From DSNY01 sp964539745 (GTDB lineage: Bacteria; Pseudomonadota; Gammaproteobacteria; Burkholderiales; Burkholderiaceae_F): a DNA stretch of 64,000 bases. Position numbers and translations under genes: made by a program. How positions within the stretch are numbered: position 1 is the first letter of the stretch; the number at the start of each line of letters is the position of its first letter. The notes beneath the pieces were generated by a model. That model worked only from the letters and a program-made list of their open reading frames with translations, was not told where the DNA came from and did no database searches. The DNA lies in NCBI GenBank assembly GCA_964539745.1, contig CAZIJU010000009.1, positions 1-64,000 of the forward strand, in the 5' to 3' direction. Below, in pieces: positions 42,591-56,127 of this stretch.

Positions 42591-45500
42591 TCAGCCTAGC
42601 CAGCGCCGAGCGTTGCGGAACATCCGCATCCACGGTGAGTCCTCGCCGAGGCCCGGCGGCTGCCACGACATCTGGACCGTCCGGCGCACGCGCTCCGGAT
42701 GCGGCATCAGGATCGTGAAGCGGCCGTCCGGCGTCGTGAATCCCGTCACACCGCCCGGCGAACCGTTCGGGTTGTGCGGGTAGCGCTCGGTCGGTCGCCC
42801 CTGCGAATCGACGTAACGCACCGCGACCAGGGCTTTCGCGCGATCCTCGTCGCTGCGGAAGACCGCACGTCCTTCGCCGTGCGCGTTGGCGATCGGCATC
42901 CGACTGCCGGCCATGCCGGCGAAGAAGATCGAAGGCGAATCGACCACCTCGACCATTACGAGCCGCGCCTCGAACTGCTCCGACGCATTGCGCTCGAAAC
43001 GCGGCCAGTGTCGCGCGCCGGGGATCATCACCGACAGTTGGCTCATCATCTGGCAGCCGTTGCACACGCCCAGCGCGAAGGTGTCGGCACGTCCGAAGAA
43101 CGCCGCGAACTGCTCAGCGAGCTTCGGGTTGTGCAGGATCGTTTTCGCCCAACCGCCGCCGCCGCCGAGCACGTCGCCATAGGAAAAACCGCCGCACGCG
43201 GCGAAGCCCTTGAAGTCCGCAAGCGAGGCGCGGCCGGCGAGCAGATCGGTCATGTGCACGTCGACTGCGGCGAAACCCGCGCGGTCCAGCGCGCTCGCCA
43301 TCTCGTACTGGCTGTTGACGCCCTGTTCGCGCAGGATCGCGATGCGCGGCCGCGCGCCGGTCGCGATGAGCGGCGCGGCGATGTCCTCGGCCGGGTCGAA
43401 CATGAGCTGCATCGACAGCCCCCGATCGTCCGCATCGTCGATGCGCGCGTATTCGGCGTCAGCGCAGTCCGGATGGTCGCGCAGCCGAGCGATCTGCCAC
43501 GACACCTCGCTCCAGGCTTTCTGCAGCTCGACGCGCGGCTTCGAAAACACCGCTTTCGCGTCGCGCCAGATCTCGATCGCGTCGCGGTCGTTGGGTTTGC
43601 CGACGACGTGCGAGATCGCACCGAGCCCTTCGGCCCGCAACGCGCTCATCACGTCGTTCATCTGCGCCGCTCGAACCTGCAACACGAGGCCCAGCTCCTC
43701 GTTGAACAGTGCGCGTAAAGTGAACTCGTCGCGCCGCACCGCGACCTGCTCAGGGCGCACCTTGAAATCGCCCCAGTCGGCGGCGACTGGGTCGATCGCG
43801 AGGATGTCGATGTTCAGCGTCACGCCGCAGTGCCCGGCGAAGGCCATCTCGCACACCGTCGCGAACAGTCCGCCATCGGAGCGGTCGTGGTACGCGAGCA
43901 GCTTGCCTTCGTTCGCCAGCTTGCGCACGGCGCGCAGCGCAGCGGCGAGCCGGTCCGGATCGTCCAGATCCGGCGCGTCGCTGCCGATCTGCCCGGTGAC
44001 TTGCGCGAAGATCGACGCGCCGAGTCGCTGCTTCCCGGCCGAAAGATCGATCAGTACCAGCAGCGTGTCGCCTGCATCGGTGCGCAGCTGCGGCGTCAGC
44101 GAGCGCCGCACGTCGTCGACCGGCGCGCACGCCGACACGATCAGCGAGACGGGGGATATCACGCGCTTGCTCGCGCCGCGCTCCTGCCACGCCGTCTTCA
44201 TCGACAACGAGTCCTTGCCGACCGGGACGCTGATGCCGAGCCGCCGGCAGAGCTGGCTCGCGGCGGAAACCGCGTCGAACAACGCCGCGTCCTCGCCCGG
44301 TTCGCCGCACGCGGCCATCCAGTTGGCCGACAGCTTCACGCGCGCCAGCTCGATGTCCGCCGCGGAGAGGTTGGTCAGCGCCTCGCCGATCGCCATGCGC
44401 GACGCCGCGGCCGCGTCGATCACCGCCACCGGCGTGCGTTCGCCCATCGCCATCGCTTCGCCGGCGTAGCCGTCGAAGTCGAGCAGCGTGACCGCGCAGT
44501 CCGCCACCGGCACCTGCCAGGGGCCAACCATCGGATCGCGGCAGTTCAGACCGCCGACCGACCGATCGCCGATCGTGATCAGGAAGCTCTTGCTTGCGAC
44601 CGTGGGATGGCGCAGCACGTCGAACGCGACTTGCACGAGATCGAACCCGCTCGTGTCGATCTTCGGTAGATTGCGCGCGACGTGCGCGACCGCACGGTGC
44701 ATCTTCGGCGGCTTGCCCAGCAGCACGCCCATCGGCATATCGACCGCGGGCGGCTCGCCTTCACGCGCAACGACGAGCCGGCCGTCGTCGACGATCGTGC
44801 CGATCACCGCATACGGGCAACGCTCGCGTCTGCACAGCGCGTCGAACGCCGGCAGCCGATCCGGCGCGATCGCGAGCGCGTAACGCTCCTGCGACTCGTT
44901 GCACCAGATCTCGAGCGGGCTCATTCCGCTCTCCTCGACCGGCACCTTCGCCAGATCGAAGCGCGCGCCCTTGCCCGCGCTGTCGGCCAGTTCCGGCATC
45001 GCGTTCGACAGCCCGCCTGCGCCGACGTCGTGCAGGCTGAGGATCGGATTGTCCGCGCCGAGCGACCAGCAGCGATCGATGACTTCCTGCGCGCGTCGTT
45101 GCATCTCCGCGTTGCCGCGCTGGACCGAATCGAAATCGAGCTGCTCGGTGTTGGCGCCGGCGCCGAGGCTGGAGGCCGCACCCCCGCCGAGTCCGATGCG
45201 CATCCCGGGGCCGCCGAGTTGCACCAGCAGCGTACCTTCGGGCAGATCGCACTTGCGCGTCTGATCGTCGCGGATGCTGCCGATGCCGCCAGCGATCATG
45301 ATCGGTTTGTGGTAGCCGTAACGCACGCCGCCGACGTTTTGCTCGTACGCGCGGAAGTAGCCGAGCAGGTTCGGCCGGCCGAACTCGTTGTTGAACGACG
45401 CAGCGCCGATCGGCCCATCGATCATGATCGCCAGCGCGTCGGCGATGCGCGACGGGAAACCGTAGTCGCGGTCCGTGCGCTCGCCGCGCGTGACGTCGCC

Positions 45501-46613
45501 GTCGTTTTCCCACGGTCGCCGGGCGCCGGGCAGCCGCAGATGCGAAACGCTGAAGCCGGTCAGCCCCGCTTTAGGCTTCGCGCCGCGACCTGTCGCGCCT
45601 TCGTCGCGGATCTCGCCGCCGGCGCCGGTGGCGGCGCCGGGAAACGGCGAAATCGCGGTCGGATGGTTGTGCGTCTCGACCTTGAAGACCGTATGCGTCA
45701 GTTCCTCTTGCGCGACGTATTCGATGCCGCCGGCATCCTGCGGCCGATCGCTGCGCGGGTAGAAGCGGCGCGCGACGCGACCTTCGATCACCGCCGCGTT
45801 GTCCTTGTACGCGACGATCGTCCCCTGCGGCGCGGCGGCATGCGTCGCGCGGATCATGCCGAACAGCGACTCCTCGCGCGGCTGCCCGTCGATCGTCCAG
45901 CGCGCGTTGAAGATCTTGTGGCGGCAGTGCTCGGAGTTCGCCTGCGCGAACATCATCAGCTCGACATCGGTCGGGTCCCGCGCCATCTCGCGGTACGCGT
46001 CGACGAGGTAGTCGATCTCGTCATCCGACAGCGCGAGCCCCATGTCGGCATTGGCGCGTACGAGCGCGGCGCGCCCTTCGGCTTGCAACGGCACCGACTG
46101 CATCGGCCTGCCTGGCAGCTCGTAAAACAGCGTCCGAGGGTCCACATCCGGGTCGAGCACGCTCTCGGTCATCCGGTCGTGCGACAGCGCGGCGATGCGC
46201 TGCGCGGACTCGGCCGCGAGCGCGCGGCGCCCTCCGAAGGGGCCGGGCTTCAGTTCGAGGTCGTAGCGCGTGCCCCGTTCGATACGCGCGATTTGCGTCA
46301 GTCCGCAGTTGTGCGCGATGTCGGTCGCTTTGCTCGCCCACGGCGAGATCGTGCCGAGCCGTGGCACGACGAGCCAGGACGCGGCTGCGCGCGCGCTCTC
46401 GGGCGCCGCTTCGCCGTAGTCGAGCAGTCCGTCGAGGCGGGTGCGCGCGTCGGCGTCGATTGCGCCGATCGCGTGGACGAAATGAATGTGGCGCGCGCGA
46501 ATCGCCGTGGCGTCCGGTTCGATCGCGCGGATGCGTTCGAGCAGGCGCGCAGCACGAAAGTTCGATAGCGCGTTCGGACCGTCGAGCGCGAGGAAGGTGT
46601 CGGGGAGGCTCAT
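42591..46613 (-). CDS. purL: Phosphoribosylformylglycinamidine synthase (large, single-chain)
   Basis: Encodes 1340 residues, the long proteobacterial form that includes the glutaminase. Makes FGAM from FGAR, glutamine and ATP. Present: N-terminal PurS-like part, SEHCRHKIFN, KVETHNHPTAISPFPGAATGAGG with the ATP-site, VGKDSLSMK, and at the C-terminus ALGVCNGCQMMSQL (Cys nucleophile) and ILMPHPERVRR (His/Glu). It is downstream of the HDOD gene on the same strand. A TATAAT at 46670-46675 on the minus strand is a likely -10. Confidence 0.97.
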   Translation of the reverse strand: MSLPDTFLALDGPNALSNFRAARLLERIRAIEPDATAIRARHIHFVHAIGAIDADARTRLDGLLDYGEAAPESARAAASWLVVPRLGTISPWASKATDIAHNCGLTQIARIERGTRYDLELKPGPFGGRRALAAESAQRIAALSHDRMTESVLDPDVDPRTLFYELPGRPMQSVPLQAEGRAALVRANADMGLALSDDEIDYLVDAYREMARDPTDVELMMFAQANSEHCRHKIFNARWTIDGQPREESLFGMIRATHAAAPQGTIVAYKDNAAVIEGRVARRFYPRSDRPQDAGGIEYVAQEELTHTVFKVETHNHPTAISPFPGAATGAGGEIRDEGATGRGAKPKAGLTGFSVSHLRLPGARRPWENDGDVTRGERTDRDYGFPSRIADALAIMIDGPIGAASFNNEFGRPNLLGYFRAYEQNVGGVRYGYHKPIMIAGGIGSIRDDQTRKCDLPEGTLLVQLGGPGMRIGLGGGAASSLGAGANTEQLDFDSVQRGNAEMQRRAQEVIDRCWSLGADNPILSLHDVGAGGLSNAMPELADSAGKGARFDLAKVPVEESGMSPLEIWCNESQERYALAIAPDRLPAFDALCRRERCPYAVIGTIVDDGRLVVAREGEPPAVDMPMGVLLGKPPKMHRAVAHVARNLPKIDTSGFDLVQVAFDVLRHPTVASKSFLITIGDRSVGGLNCRDPMVGPWQVPVADCAVTLLDFDGYAGEAMAMGERTPVAVIDAAAASRMAIGEALTNLSAADIELARVKLSANWMAACGEPGEDAALFDAVSAASQLCRRLGISVPVGKDSLSMKTAWQERGASKRVISPVSLIVSACAPVDDVRRSLTPQLRTDAGDTLLVLIDLSAGKQRLGASIFAQVTGQIGSDAPDLDDPDRLAAALRAVRKLANEGKLLAYHDRSDGGLFATVCEMAFAGHCGVTLNIDILAIDPVAADWGDFKVRPEQVAVRRDEFTLRALFNEELGLVLQVRAAQMNDVMSALRAEGLGAISHVVGKPNDRDAIEIWRDAKAVFSKPRVELQKAWSEVSWQIARLRDHPDCADAEYARIDDADDRGLSMQLMFDPAEDIAAPLIATGARPRIAILREQGVNSQYEMASALDRAGFAAVDVHMTDLLAGRASLADFKGFAACGGFSYGDVLGGGGGWAKTILHNPKLAEQFAAFFGRADTFALGVCNGCQMMSQLSVMIPGARHWPRFERNASEQFEARLVMVEVVDSPSIFFAGMAGSRMPIANAHGEGRAVFRSDEDRAKALVAVRYVDSQGRPTERYPHNPNGSPGGVTGFTTPDGRFTILMPHPERVRRTVQMSWQPPGLGEDSPWMRMFRNARRWLG

Positions 46614-46669
46614 GCGGAGGCGGGCTGCGCTCCGCGATGCCGCCGAGGTTCGTTCGGGAGCGCGTGCGG

Positions 46670-46701
46670 ATTATAGGCGGCGCCCTGAGCTTGCCGAAGG
46701 G
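46670..46701 (-). promoter_or_regulatory. purL promoter within a short palindromic repeat
   Basis: TATAAT on the minus strand at 46675-46670, 56 bases before the purL ATG. The palindrome CCCTGAGCTTGCCGAAGGG (46683-46701), a short repeat widespread in bacterial intergenic DNA, covers the -35 position (TTCGGC). Confidence 0.5.
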
Positions 46702-46755
46702 CGGCGCGCTGAGCCCGCCCAACGGCGGATCCTTTGTCGGTCGACGGCCGACGCG

Positions 46756-47991
46756 TCAGAGATCGGAGTCGAGCGTGTTCGCCGCCGACATCGCGCGCAG
46801 CAGTGCCTCGTTGCACGCGGCCACCGGAATTGCCAGCGCATCGATGTGTTTGCCGATCGCGATCGGGTCCGAGCGCTCGATCGATTCGATCAGCGCGAGA
46901 TAGGTCGCATACGGCCCGCGCCGGTGGACGATCGCGTCGACGACGTTTTCCGACAACGCGATCAGCTCGAAAAGCTGTTCGAACGGCGCGCCGGTGATGC
47001 GGTCCAGCAGCGAGAACGCGCCGGTGATGAACAGTTCGTCGCGCAGCTCGGCTTCGCTGTCGCCCGCGCCGATGTACTCGAGGAACAGCCCGCGCCGGAT
47101 CGACGCGTGCATCAGCGGGAACGTGTTCGCGTCCTTGCTGGCGGTTGCGAGCAGCAGCGACAGCCAGCGCATCATCTTCTTGTAGCCGAGCATCATCACC
47201 GCGTGCTGGAAACTGGTGATCTGCACCGGCAGCCCGAACGCCGCCGAGTTGACCAGCCGCAGCAGCTTGAACGCGAGGGCGGGATCGCGCTTCAGCGTCG
47301 CGTCGATCTTCGAAAGCTCGGCGTCGTCGCGCACGAGCCGCAGCAGCTCGAGAACGACCGCTTGTCCGGGCTGCAGCGGGCGCACCTGACGGTGCTGCGC
47401 GTCGTCGAGCGGCCAGCCGACGCTGGCGGTCGCGCCGCGTTCGAACGCCGCGTCGACGTCGGCCACCGTCTGCACGCCGGTCACGATGAATGGGATCCTG
47501 CGCGAGACGCCGGCCGGCGCGGCAATCGGCGCGCCGACGGCGCTCCTGCGGCGATCCTCGTTCTGGTGGATCAACGCGTACTCGAAGCAGGCGAGCAGCG
47601 CGGGCGGCAGCGGCACTTCCGGCCGCCCGCGCAGCGCGAGCCGCTTGCCGTCGCGGAACAGGCGCTGCGCGACACCCTGCACTTCCGGATCACGCAAGGC
47701 AACCGCGGGCACCTCGAGAATCGCGTTCTTCGGCGCCTGCCACTCGAAGGCCGATTCGTCCAGGCCGGCATCCAGCGGCGCGAGCAGCACCGGACCGGAC
47801 GCCTCCGGCCAGACGGGGCTGAGCGAATCCAGCACGCGCCCGACGTGCAGCCGCTCCTGCGGGCGCGTCGACAGGATCGTCAGTCGCGTGCCGATCGCTT
47901 TGCGCTTCCTGTCGATCAGCGGCGCGTAGCAGATCGACAGCGTGCCGAGCACGCTGCCGTGGCCGACATGGAGTTTTTCGGGCGCGTTCAT
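46756..47991 (-). CDS. HDOD domain protein with degenerate EAL-like N-terminus
   Basis: Encodes 411 residues. The C-terminal half is HDOD: ELLRLVRDDAELSKIDATLKRDPALAFKLLRLVNSAAFG, ITSFQHAVMMLGYKKMMRWLSLLL, GAFSLLDRITGAPFEQL. The N-terminal half (about 15-190) follows the arrangement of YuxH/CdgJ proteins, where it is an EAL domain, but no EAL or ExLxR motif is visible, so c-di-GMP cleavage is unlikely. Such proteins act in signalling and motility by an unknown mechanism. Start ATG has AGGAA at six bases. It is followed by purL at 142 bases. Confidence 0.82.
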   Translation of the reverse strand: MNAPEKLHVGHGSVLGTLSICYAPLIDRKRKAIGTRLTILSTRPQERLHVGRVLDSLSPVWPEASGPVLLAPLDAGLDESAFEWQAPKNAILEVPAVALRDPEVQGVAQRLFRDGKRLALRGRPEVPLPPALLACFEYALIHQNEDRRRSAVGAPIAAPAGVSRRIPFIVTGVQTVADVDAAFERGATASVGWPLDDAQHRQVRPLQPGQAVVLELLRLVRDDAELSKIDATLKRDPALAFKLLRLVNSAAFGLPVQITSFQHAVMMLGYKKMMRWLSLLLATASKDANTFPLMHASIRRGLFLEYIGAGDSEAELRDELFITGAFSLLDRITGAPFEQLFELIALSENVVDAIVHRRGPYATYLALIESIERSDPIAIGKHIDALAIPVAACNEALLRAMSAANTLDSDL

Positions 47992-48083
47992 CGAAGGTTC
48001 CTGCGAGCGTCGCCCATCATTATTCGGACCGGACCGGACGACGAAGCGGCGAAATGCCGTCGGCGATTCGCCGATATCGCGGC

Positions 48084-51755
<3,672 letters not shown>

Positions 51756-51903
51756 GGCAACGAAGGGGGCAAACCGGTGCGGGAGTGAATCGCGAGTATG
51801 CCCGTTTTGCGCGAACGCGACGCCGCCCCGCACCGCGCCTCACTTGTCCGGTCGCACCGCGGTACAGTTCGTACGTTTGCCAACGCCCAAGCAAGGAGAC
51901 TCC

Positions 51904-52872
51904 ATGCGTATCGTTCGCTTGCTCGCCGCGGTCGCACTGACCGGCGCCGCACTCGCCGTGTCCGCCCAGACGAAGTGGGATCTGCCCGCGGGTTATCCCG
52001 CCGGCAACCCGCACACCCAGAACCTGAACCAGTTCGCCGTCGACGTCGCCAAGGCTACCGGCGGCAAGCTGGCGATCACCGTGCATCCGAACGGCGCGCT
52101 GTTCAAGGCGCCTGAGATCAAGCGCGCGGTGCAGACGGGCCAGGCGCAGATCGGCGAAGTGCTGATGAGCCTGCTGGTCAACGAGAACCCGGTTTTCGGT
52201 GTGGACTCGATTCCGTTTGTCGCCACCAGCTTCGACGAGGCGTACAAGTTGTGGCAGGCGCAGAGGCCGGTGGCCGAGCGCATCCTCGCCGCGCAGGGGA
52301 TCAAGCTGCTGTACGCCGTCGCGTGGCCGCCGCAGGGCATCTATACGAAGAAGATGCTCAACTCCACCGCCGACATGAAGGGACTGAAGTGGCGCGCCTA
52401 CAACCCGGCCACCACGCGCATTGCGCAACTGGTCGGCGCGCAGCCGCTGACGATCCAGGCTGCCGAGCTGTCGCAGGCGCTGGCCACCGGCGTGGTCGAC
52501 TCGTTCATGTCGTCGGGCGCGACCGGCGTGGATTCGAAGGTGTGGGAAAGCCTGACGCACTTCGCCACGGTCGACGCCTGGCTGCCGAAGAACATGGTGA
52601 TCGTCAACCAGAAGGAGTTCGACAAGCTTGACAAGGCCACGCAGGAGGCCGTGCTGAAGGCGGCGCGCGACGCCGAGGAGCGCGGCTGGAAGCGCATGCG
52701 CGAGTACACGAACGAAACGCTCGCCACCCTGCGCGCGAACAAAATGACCGTCTACGCACCGAACCCGCAGTTCAAGGCCGAACTGGCCAAGATCGGCGAG
52801 ACGATGCTCGAGGAGTGGTTGAAGACCGCCGGCGCCGACGGCCAGGCGATCATCTCGGCGTTCCGCAAGTAG
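51904..52872 (+). CDS. dctP: TRAP transporter substrate-binding protein DctP
   Basis: Encodes 322 residues: signal peptide (RIVRLLAAVALTGAALAVSAQ), then the DctP fold with NPHTQNLNQFAVDVAKATGGKL, the conserved LKWRAYNPATTRI containing the arginine that binds a carboxylate, and QALATGVVDSFMSS. Start ATG with AAGGAGA nine bases upstream. The protein delivers a carboxylate to DctQM. Position opposite the oxoprolinase suggests 5-oxoproline or a similar amino-acid-like acid as ligand, which is inference. It is separated from OPLAH by 148 bases that contain no gene. Confidence 0.94.
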   Translation: MRIVRLLAAVALTGAALAVSAQTKWDLPAGYPAGNPHTQNLNQFAVDVAKATGGKLAITVHPNGALFKAPEIKRAVQTGQAQIGEVLMSLLVNENPVFGVDSIPFVATSFDEAYKLWQAQRPVAERILAAQGIKLLYAVAWPPQGIYTKKMLNSTADMKGLKWRAYNPATTRIAQLVGAQPLTIQAAELSQALATGVVDSFMSSGATGVDSKVWESLTHFATVDAWLPKNMVIVNQKEFDKLDKATQEAVLKAARDAEERGWKRMREYTNETLATLRANKMTVYAPNPQFKAELAKIGETMLEEWLKTAGADGQAIISAFRK

Positions 52873-52882
52873 ACGTCACCGC

Positions 52883-52910
52883 GGCCCGCCGGCGCGAGCG
52901 CCGGCGGGCC
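52883..52910 (+). terminator. Strong hairpin between dctP and dctQ
   Basis: GGCCCGCCGGCGC and GCGCCGGCGGGCC form a 13-base perfect stem (52883-52895, 52898-52910) with a two-base loop centre, so in practice with a somewhat shorter stem. The following ATTTCG is a poor U-run; it is best read as an attenuator or mRNA-stability element making more dctP than dctQM. Confidence 0.55.
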
Positions 52911-52945
52911 ATTTCGAATCGCGATCCATCACGCGCTGCCGGCGG

Positions 52946-53461
52946 ATGCGCAGTCCGCTCGAACCCTTGTATCGCCTGCTCGGTGCGCTCGGCGCGCTGT
53001 TCATCCTTGCCACCCTGCTGATCCAGGTCGCCAACATCGTCGGCCGTCAGCTCGGCTATTCGATGGCGGGGGTGGACGCCTACGCCGGCTACACGCTCGC
53101 CGCCGGCGCTTTTCTCGCGCTGGCGGCCGCCTTGCGGCACGGCGACCATATCCGTGTGACGCTGATCATCCAGCGCTTCACCGGCACACCCCGATGGTGG
53201 ATCGAGGTCTTCTGCCTCGCGGTGGCCACGGCCCTGTCGGGCTACTTCGCGTGGTTCGCAGCCAGGCTCGTCTGGGGCTCCTACGTGTATCACGACGTTT
53301 CGCAGAACGTCGATGCCACGCCGCTGTGGATCCCGCAGCTTTCGATGGCCATCGGTCTTGCCGGGCTGTTCCTCGCCTTTGCCGAGGAGCTCGTCCATGC
53401 GCTGCGCACGCGGAAGCTTCCGCCGATTGCCGCGAGCGGCGAGCCGACGCAGATCGAGTAG
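52946..53461 (+). CDS. dctQ: TRAP transporter small permease DctQ
   Basis: Encodes 171 residues with four membrane helices. LYRLLGALGALFILATLLIQVANIVGRQLG opens helix 1; AAGAFLALAAALRHGDHIRVTLI is the DctQ hallmark, and EVFCLAVATALSGYFAWFAA and QLSMAIGLAGLFLAFAEEL are helices 3 and 4. Links DctM and supports transport. It is 6 bases ahead of dctM. Confidence 0.92.
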   Translation: MRSPLEPLYRLLGALGALFILATLLIQVANIVGRQLGYSMAGVDAYAGYTLAAGAFLALAAALRHGDHIRVTLIIQRFTGTPRWWIEVFCLAVATALSGYFAWFAARLVWGSYVYHDVSQNVDATPLWIPQLSMAIGLAGLFLAFAEELVHALRTRKLPPIAASGEPTQIE

Positions 53462-53467
53462 GACCGC

Positions 53468-54766
53468 ATGGATACGCTGATCGCTGCGCTGCTGATCGTG
53501 GCGATGTTCGTCATGCTCGGCGCAGGCGTGTGGGTCGGCATCGCCGTCCTCGGGGTGGCATGGCTCGGCATGGAGCTGTTCACGACGCGGCCCGGCGGCG
53601 ATGCGCTCGCGTTGACGGTGTGGGGATCACTGTCGAGCTGGACGCTGACCGCGCTGCCGCTGTTCATCTGGATGGGCGAGATCCTGCTCAAGACGCGGCT
53701 GTCGGAGGGCCTGTTCCGCGGACTCGCGCCATGGCTGCAGCGCGTGCCGGGACGGCTGCTGCACGTGAACATTATCGGCTGCACCATCTTCGCCGCAGTG
53801 TCGGGTTCGTCGGCCGCCACCTGCGCGACGATCGGCAAGATGTCGCTTCCGGAACTGGCGCGCCGCAATTACCCGGAAGTAATGTCAGTCGGCACCCTCG
53901 CCGGTGCCGGCACCCTCGGTCTGCTGATCCCACCGTCGATCATCATGATCGTCTACGGTGTGGCCGCGGACGTGTCCATCGGCAAGCTCTTCATCGCCGG
54001 TATCGTGCCTGGATTGCTGCTGGCGGCGCTGTTCATGGGGTACACGGTGCTGTGGGCGCTGCGCAACCCCGCCGCGATCCCGCCGCCCGATGCCGCGCTG
54101 ACGCTGCGCGAGAAGCTCGCCGAGTCACGCCATCTGATCCCGGTGATGCTGCTGATCCTCGCGGTGCTGGGGTCGATCTACACCGGAGTGGCCACCGCCA
54201 CCGAGGCAGCCGCGCTCGGCGTCGTCGGCGCGCTGGCGCTGGCCGCCGCCCAGCGCGCGCTCAACTGGAGAAGCTTCTGGGATTCGCTGATGGGCGCAAC
54301 GCGCCTGTACTGCATGATCGCGCTGATACTGGCCGGGTCGGCGTTTCTGTCGCTGGCGATGGGCTTCATCGGACTGCCGCGCCATCTCGCCGAAACGATC
54401 GCAGGGCTCGGACTGCCGCCGTTCGCGCTGCTGATGGCGCTGATGGCGTTTTATATCGTGCTCGGATGCTTTCTCGACGGCATCAGCATGGTCGTGCTGA
54501 CGATGGCCGTTCTGCTGCCGACGTTGCAGACCGCGGGCATCGACCTGTTGTGGTTCGGCATCTTCGTTGTCATCGTCGTCGAAATGGCGCAGATCACGCC
54601 GCCGGTCGGCTTCAACCTGTTCGTGCTGCAGGGCATGACCAAGCACCAGATCAGCTACATCGCGCGCGCCGCCTTCCCGTACTTCCTGATGATGGTGGTC
54701 GCGGTATTGCTGATCTACTTCTTCCCGGCGCTCGTGACGTATCTGCCCAGCCGGATGAAGCTTTGA
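53468..54766 (+). CDS. dctM: TRAP transporter large permease DctM
   Basis: Encodes 432 residues, about 12 helices. DctM signatures: LPLFIWMGEILLKTRLSEGLFRGLAPWLQRVPGRLLHVN, SGSSAATCATIGKMSLPELARRNY, GTLAGAGTLGLLIPPSIIMIVYGV, FLDGISMVVLTMAVLLPTL and VVIVVEMAQITPPVGFNLFVLQG. Na+-driven symport is expected from the family. It completes the importer; dadA follows after 89 bases. Confidence 0.94.
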   Translation: MDTLIAALLIVAMFVMLGAGVWVGIAVLGVAWLGMELFTTRPGGDALALTVWGSLSSWTLTALPLFIWMGEILLKTRLSEGLFRGLAPWLQRVPGRLLHVNIIGCTIFAAVSGSSAATCATIGKMSLPELARRNYPEVMSVGTLAGAGTLGLLIPPSIIMIVYGVAADVSIGKLFIAGIVPGLLLAALFMGYTVLWALRNPAAIPPPDAALTLREKLAESRHLIPVMLLILAVLGSIYTGVATATEAAALGVVGALALAAAQRALNWRSFWDSLMGATRLYCMIALILAGSAFLSLAMGFIGLPRHLAETIAGLGLPPFALLMALMAFYIVLGCFLDGISMVVLTMAVLLPTLQTAGIDLLWFGIFVVIVVEMAQITPPVGFNLFVLQGMTKHQISYIARAAFPYFLMMVVAVLLIYFFPALVTYLPSRMKL

Positions 54767-54855
54767 TCTGCCGCGCTTGCGCAGCGGCTGCGCGCGGCGC
54801 GAATGAATAGAATGCGCGCCGTTGTCGGCGCGGGTGCGCCGAAGAAGAAGGCTGC

Positions 54856-56118
54856 ATGCACGTCGCCGTCATCGGCGCAGGCATCATCGGCGTCACCACC
54901 GCCCATGCGCTGCGCCAGCAGGGTTTCGAAGTCACGGTCGTCGACCGCCGCGGTGGTGTCGCCCAGGAAAGCAGTTTCGCCAACGCCGGCGTGCTCGCCC
55001 CTGCGTATGTCGGACCATGGGCCCAGCCGGGTATGCCGGCCAAGGTGCTGGCCTACCTGTTCAAGCGCGAAGCGCCGGTCGTGTTTCGCCCCGGGATCGA
55101 TCCGCTACTATGGCGCTGGTTGCGTCGCTGGCTGAGCGAATGCGAGGTCGCACGCTTTCGCGCCAATCGCGCACGCATGCAGCGGCTCGCCTACTACAGC
55201 CGCGACTGCCTGCACGAACTTCGAGAACGGCACGGCATCGACTACGAGCGGGGTAGGGGCTACCTGCAGTTGTTCCGCACGGCCCGCGAACTCGAGCGCA
55301 CGGCACCGGCGCGCGAAATGCTGCGCGAAGCCGGCGTCCCGCATGCATTGCTGGACGCAGCCGCCTGCCGCACGCTCGAACCGGCGCTTGCACCGCACAC
55401 GCCGCTGGCCGGCGGACTGCACTTGCCGGACGACGAAACCGGCAACTGCGCCTTGTTCGCGCGCCGTCTGAAGGACATCTGCGAGTCCAATGGCGTTCGC
55501 TTTCGCTTCGGGATGGACGCCGTGGGCTTCGGCGTCGCGGCGGGCCGCATCGACGGTGTGCGGCTCGCCCAAGGCCGCCTGCAGGCCGACGCGTATGTCG
55601 TCGCCGCCGGCGCCGACAGCGGCCGCCTGCTCGCGCCGCTGGGGATCGATCTGCCCTTGCTGCCGGTGCACGGCTACTCCGCGACGGTGACGATCGCGTA
55701 CCCCGAGCACGCGCCGACGCTGTCAGTGATGGACGAGACGTACAAGGTCGCGGTTACCCGTTTCCGACAACGCCTGCGGGTGGCCGGAACGGCCGAAGTC
55801 GGCTCCCGCGGGATCACGCTGCGTGAGACCGCGCTGCGTACGCTGCTGAAGGTGGCCCGCGACTGGTTTCCCGCGGCTGCGAGCTACGCGCAGGCCCGGT
55901 TCTGGGTCGGTGCGCGTCCGATGCTGCCAGACGGTCCGCCGGTGCTCGGCGCCACGGGCTACCCGAACCTGTTCCTGAATGTGGGTCATGGATCGACCGG
56001 GTGGGCGATGGCTTGCGGTTCGGCGCGCATCGTTGCGGACGTGATCGCAGGGCGCGCGCCGCAGATCGACCTGGAAGGGCTGACCTTGGACAGATACGCC
56101 GAGCGGCGCGCGGCTTAG
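54856..56118 (+). CDS. dadA: D-amino acid dehydrogenase (FAD-dependent, DadA-like)
   Basis: Encodes 420 residues. N-terminal FAD motif HVAVIGAGIIGVTTAHALRQQG, then VVDRRGGVAQESSFANAG, the mid segment LLPVHGYSATVTI and the C-terminal NLFLNVGHGSTGWAMACGSA. Members oxidise D-amino acids or proline-like amines and pass electrons to the quinone pool. Next to the oxoprolinase and TRAP genes it suggests that an amino-acid-derived compound is handled. It is 9 bases before nnr. A glycine-oxidase-like specificity is possible. Confidence 0.9.
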   Translation: MHVAVIGAGIIGVTTAHALRQQGFEVTVVDRRGGVAQESSFANAGVLAPAYVGPWAQPGMPAKVLAYLFKREAPVVFRPGIDPLLWRWLRRWLSECEVARFRANRARMQRLAYYSRDCLHELRERHGIDYERGRGYLQLFRTARELERTAPAREMLREAGVPHALLDAAACRTLEPALAPHTPLAGGLHLPDDETGNCALFARRLKDICESNGVRFRFGMDAVGFGVAAGRIDGVRLAQGRLQADAYVVAAGADSGRLLAPLGIDLPLLPVHGYSATVTIAYPEHAPTLSVMDETYKVAVTRFRQRLRVAGTAEVGSRGITLRETALRTLLKVARDWFPAAASYAQARFWVGARPMLPDGPPVLGATGYPNLFLNVGHGSTGWAMACGSARIVADVIAGRAPQIDLEGLTLDRYAERRAA

Positions 56119-56127
56119 CATGTCGGC

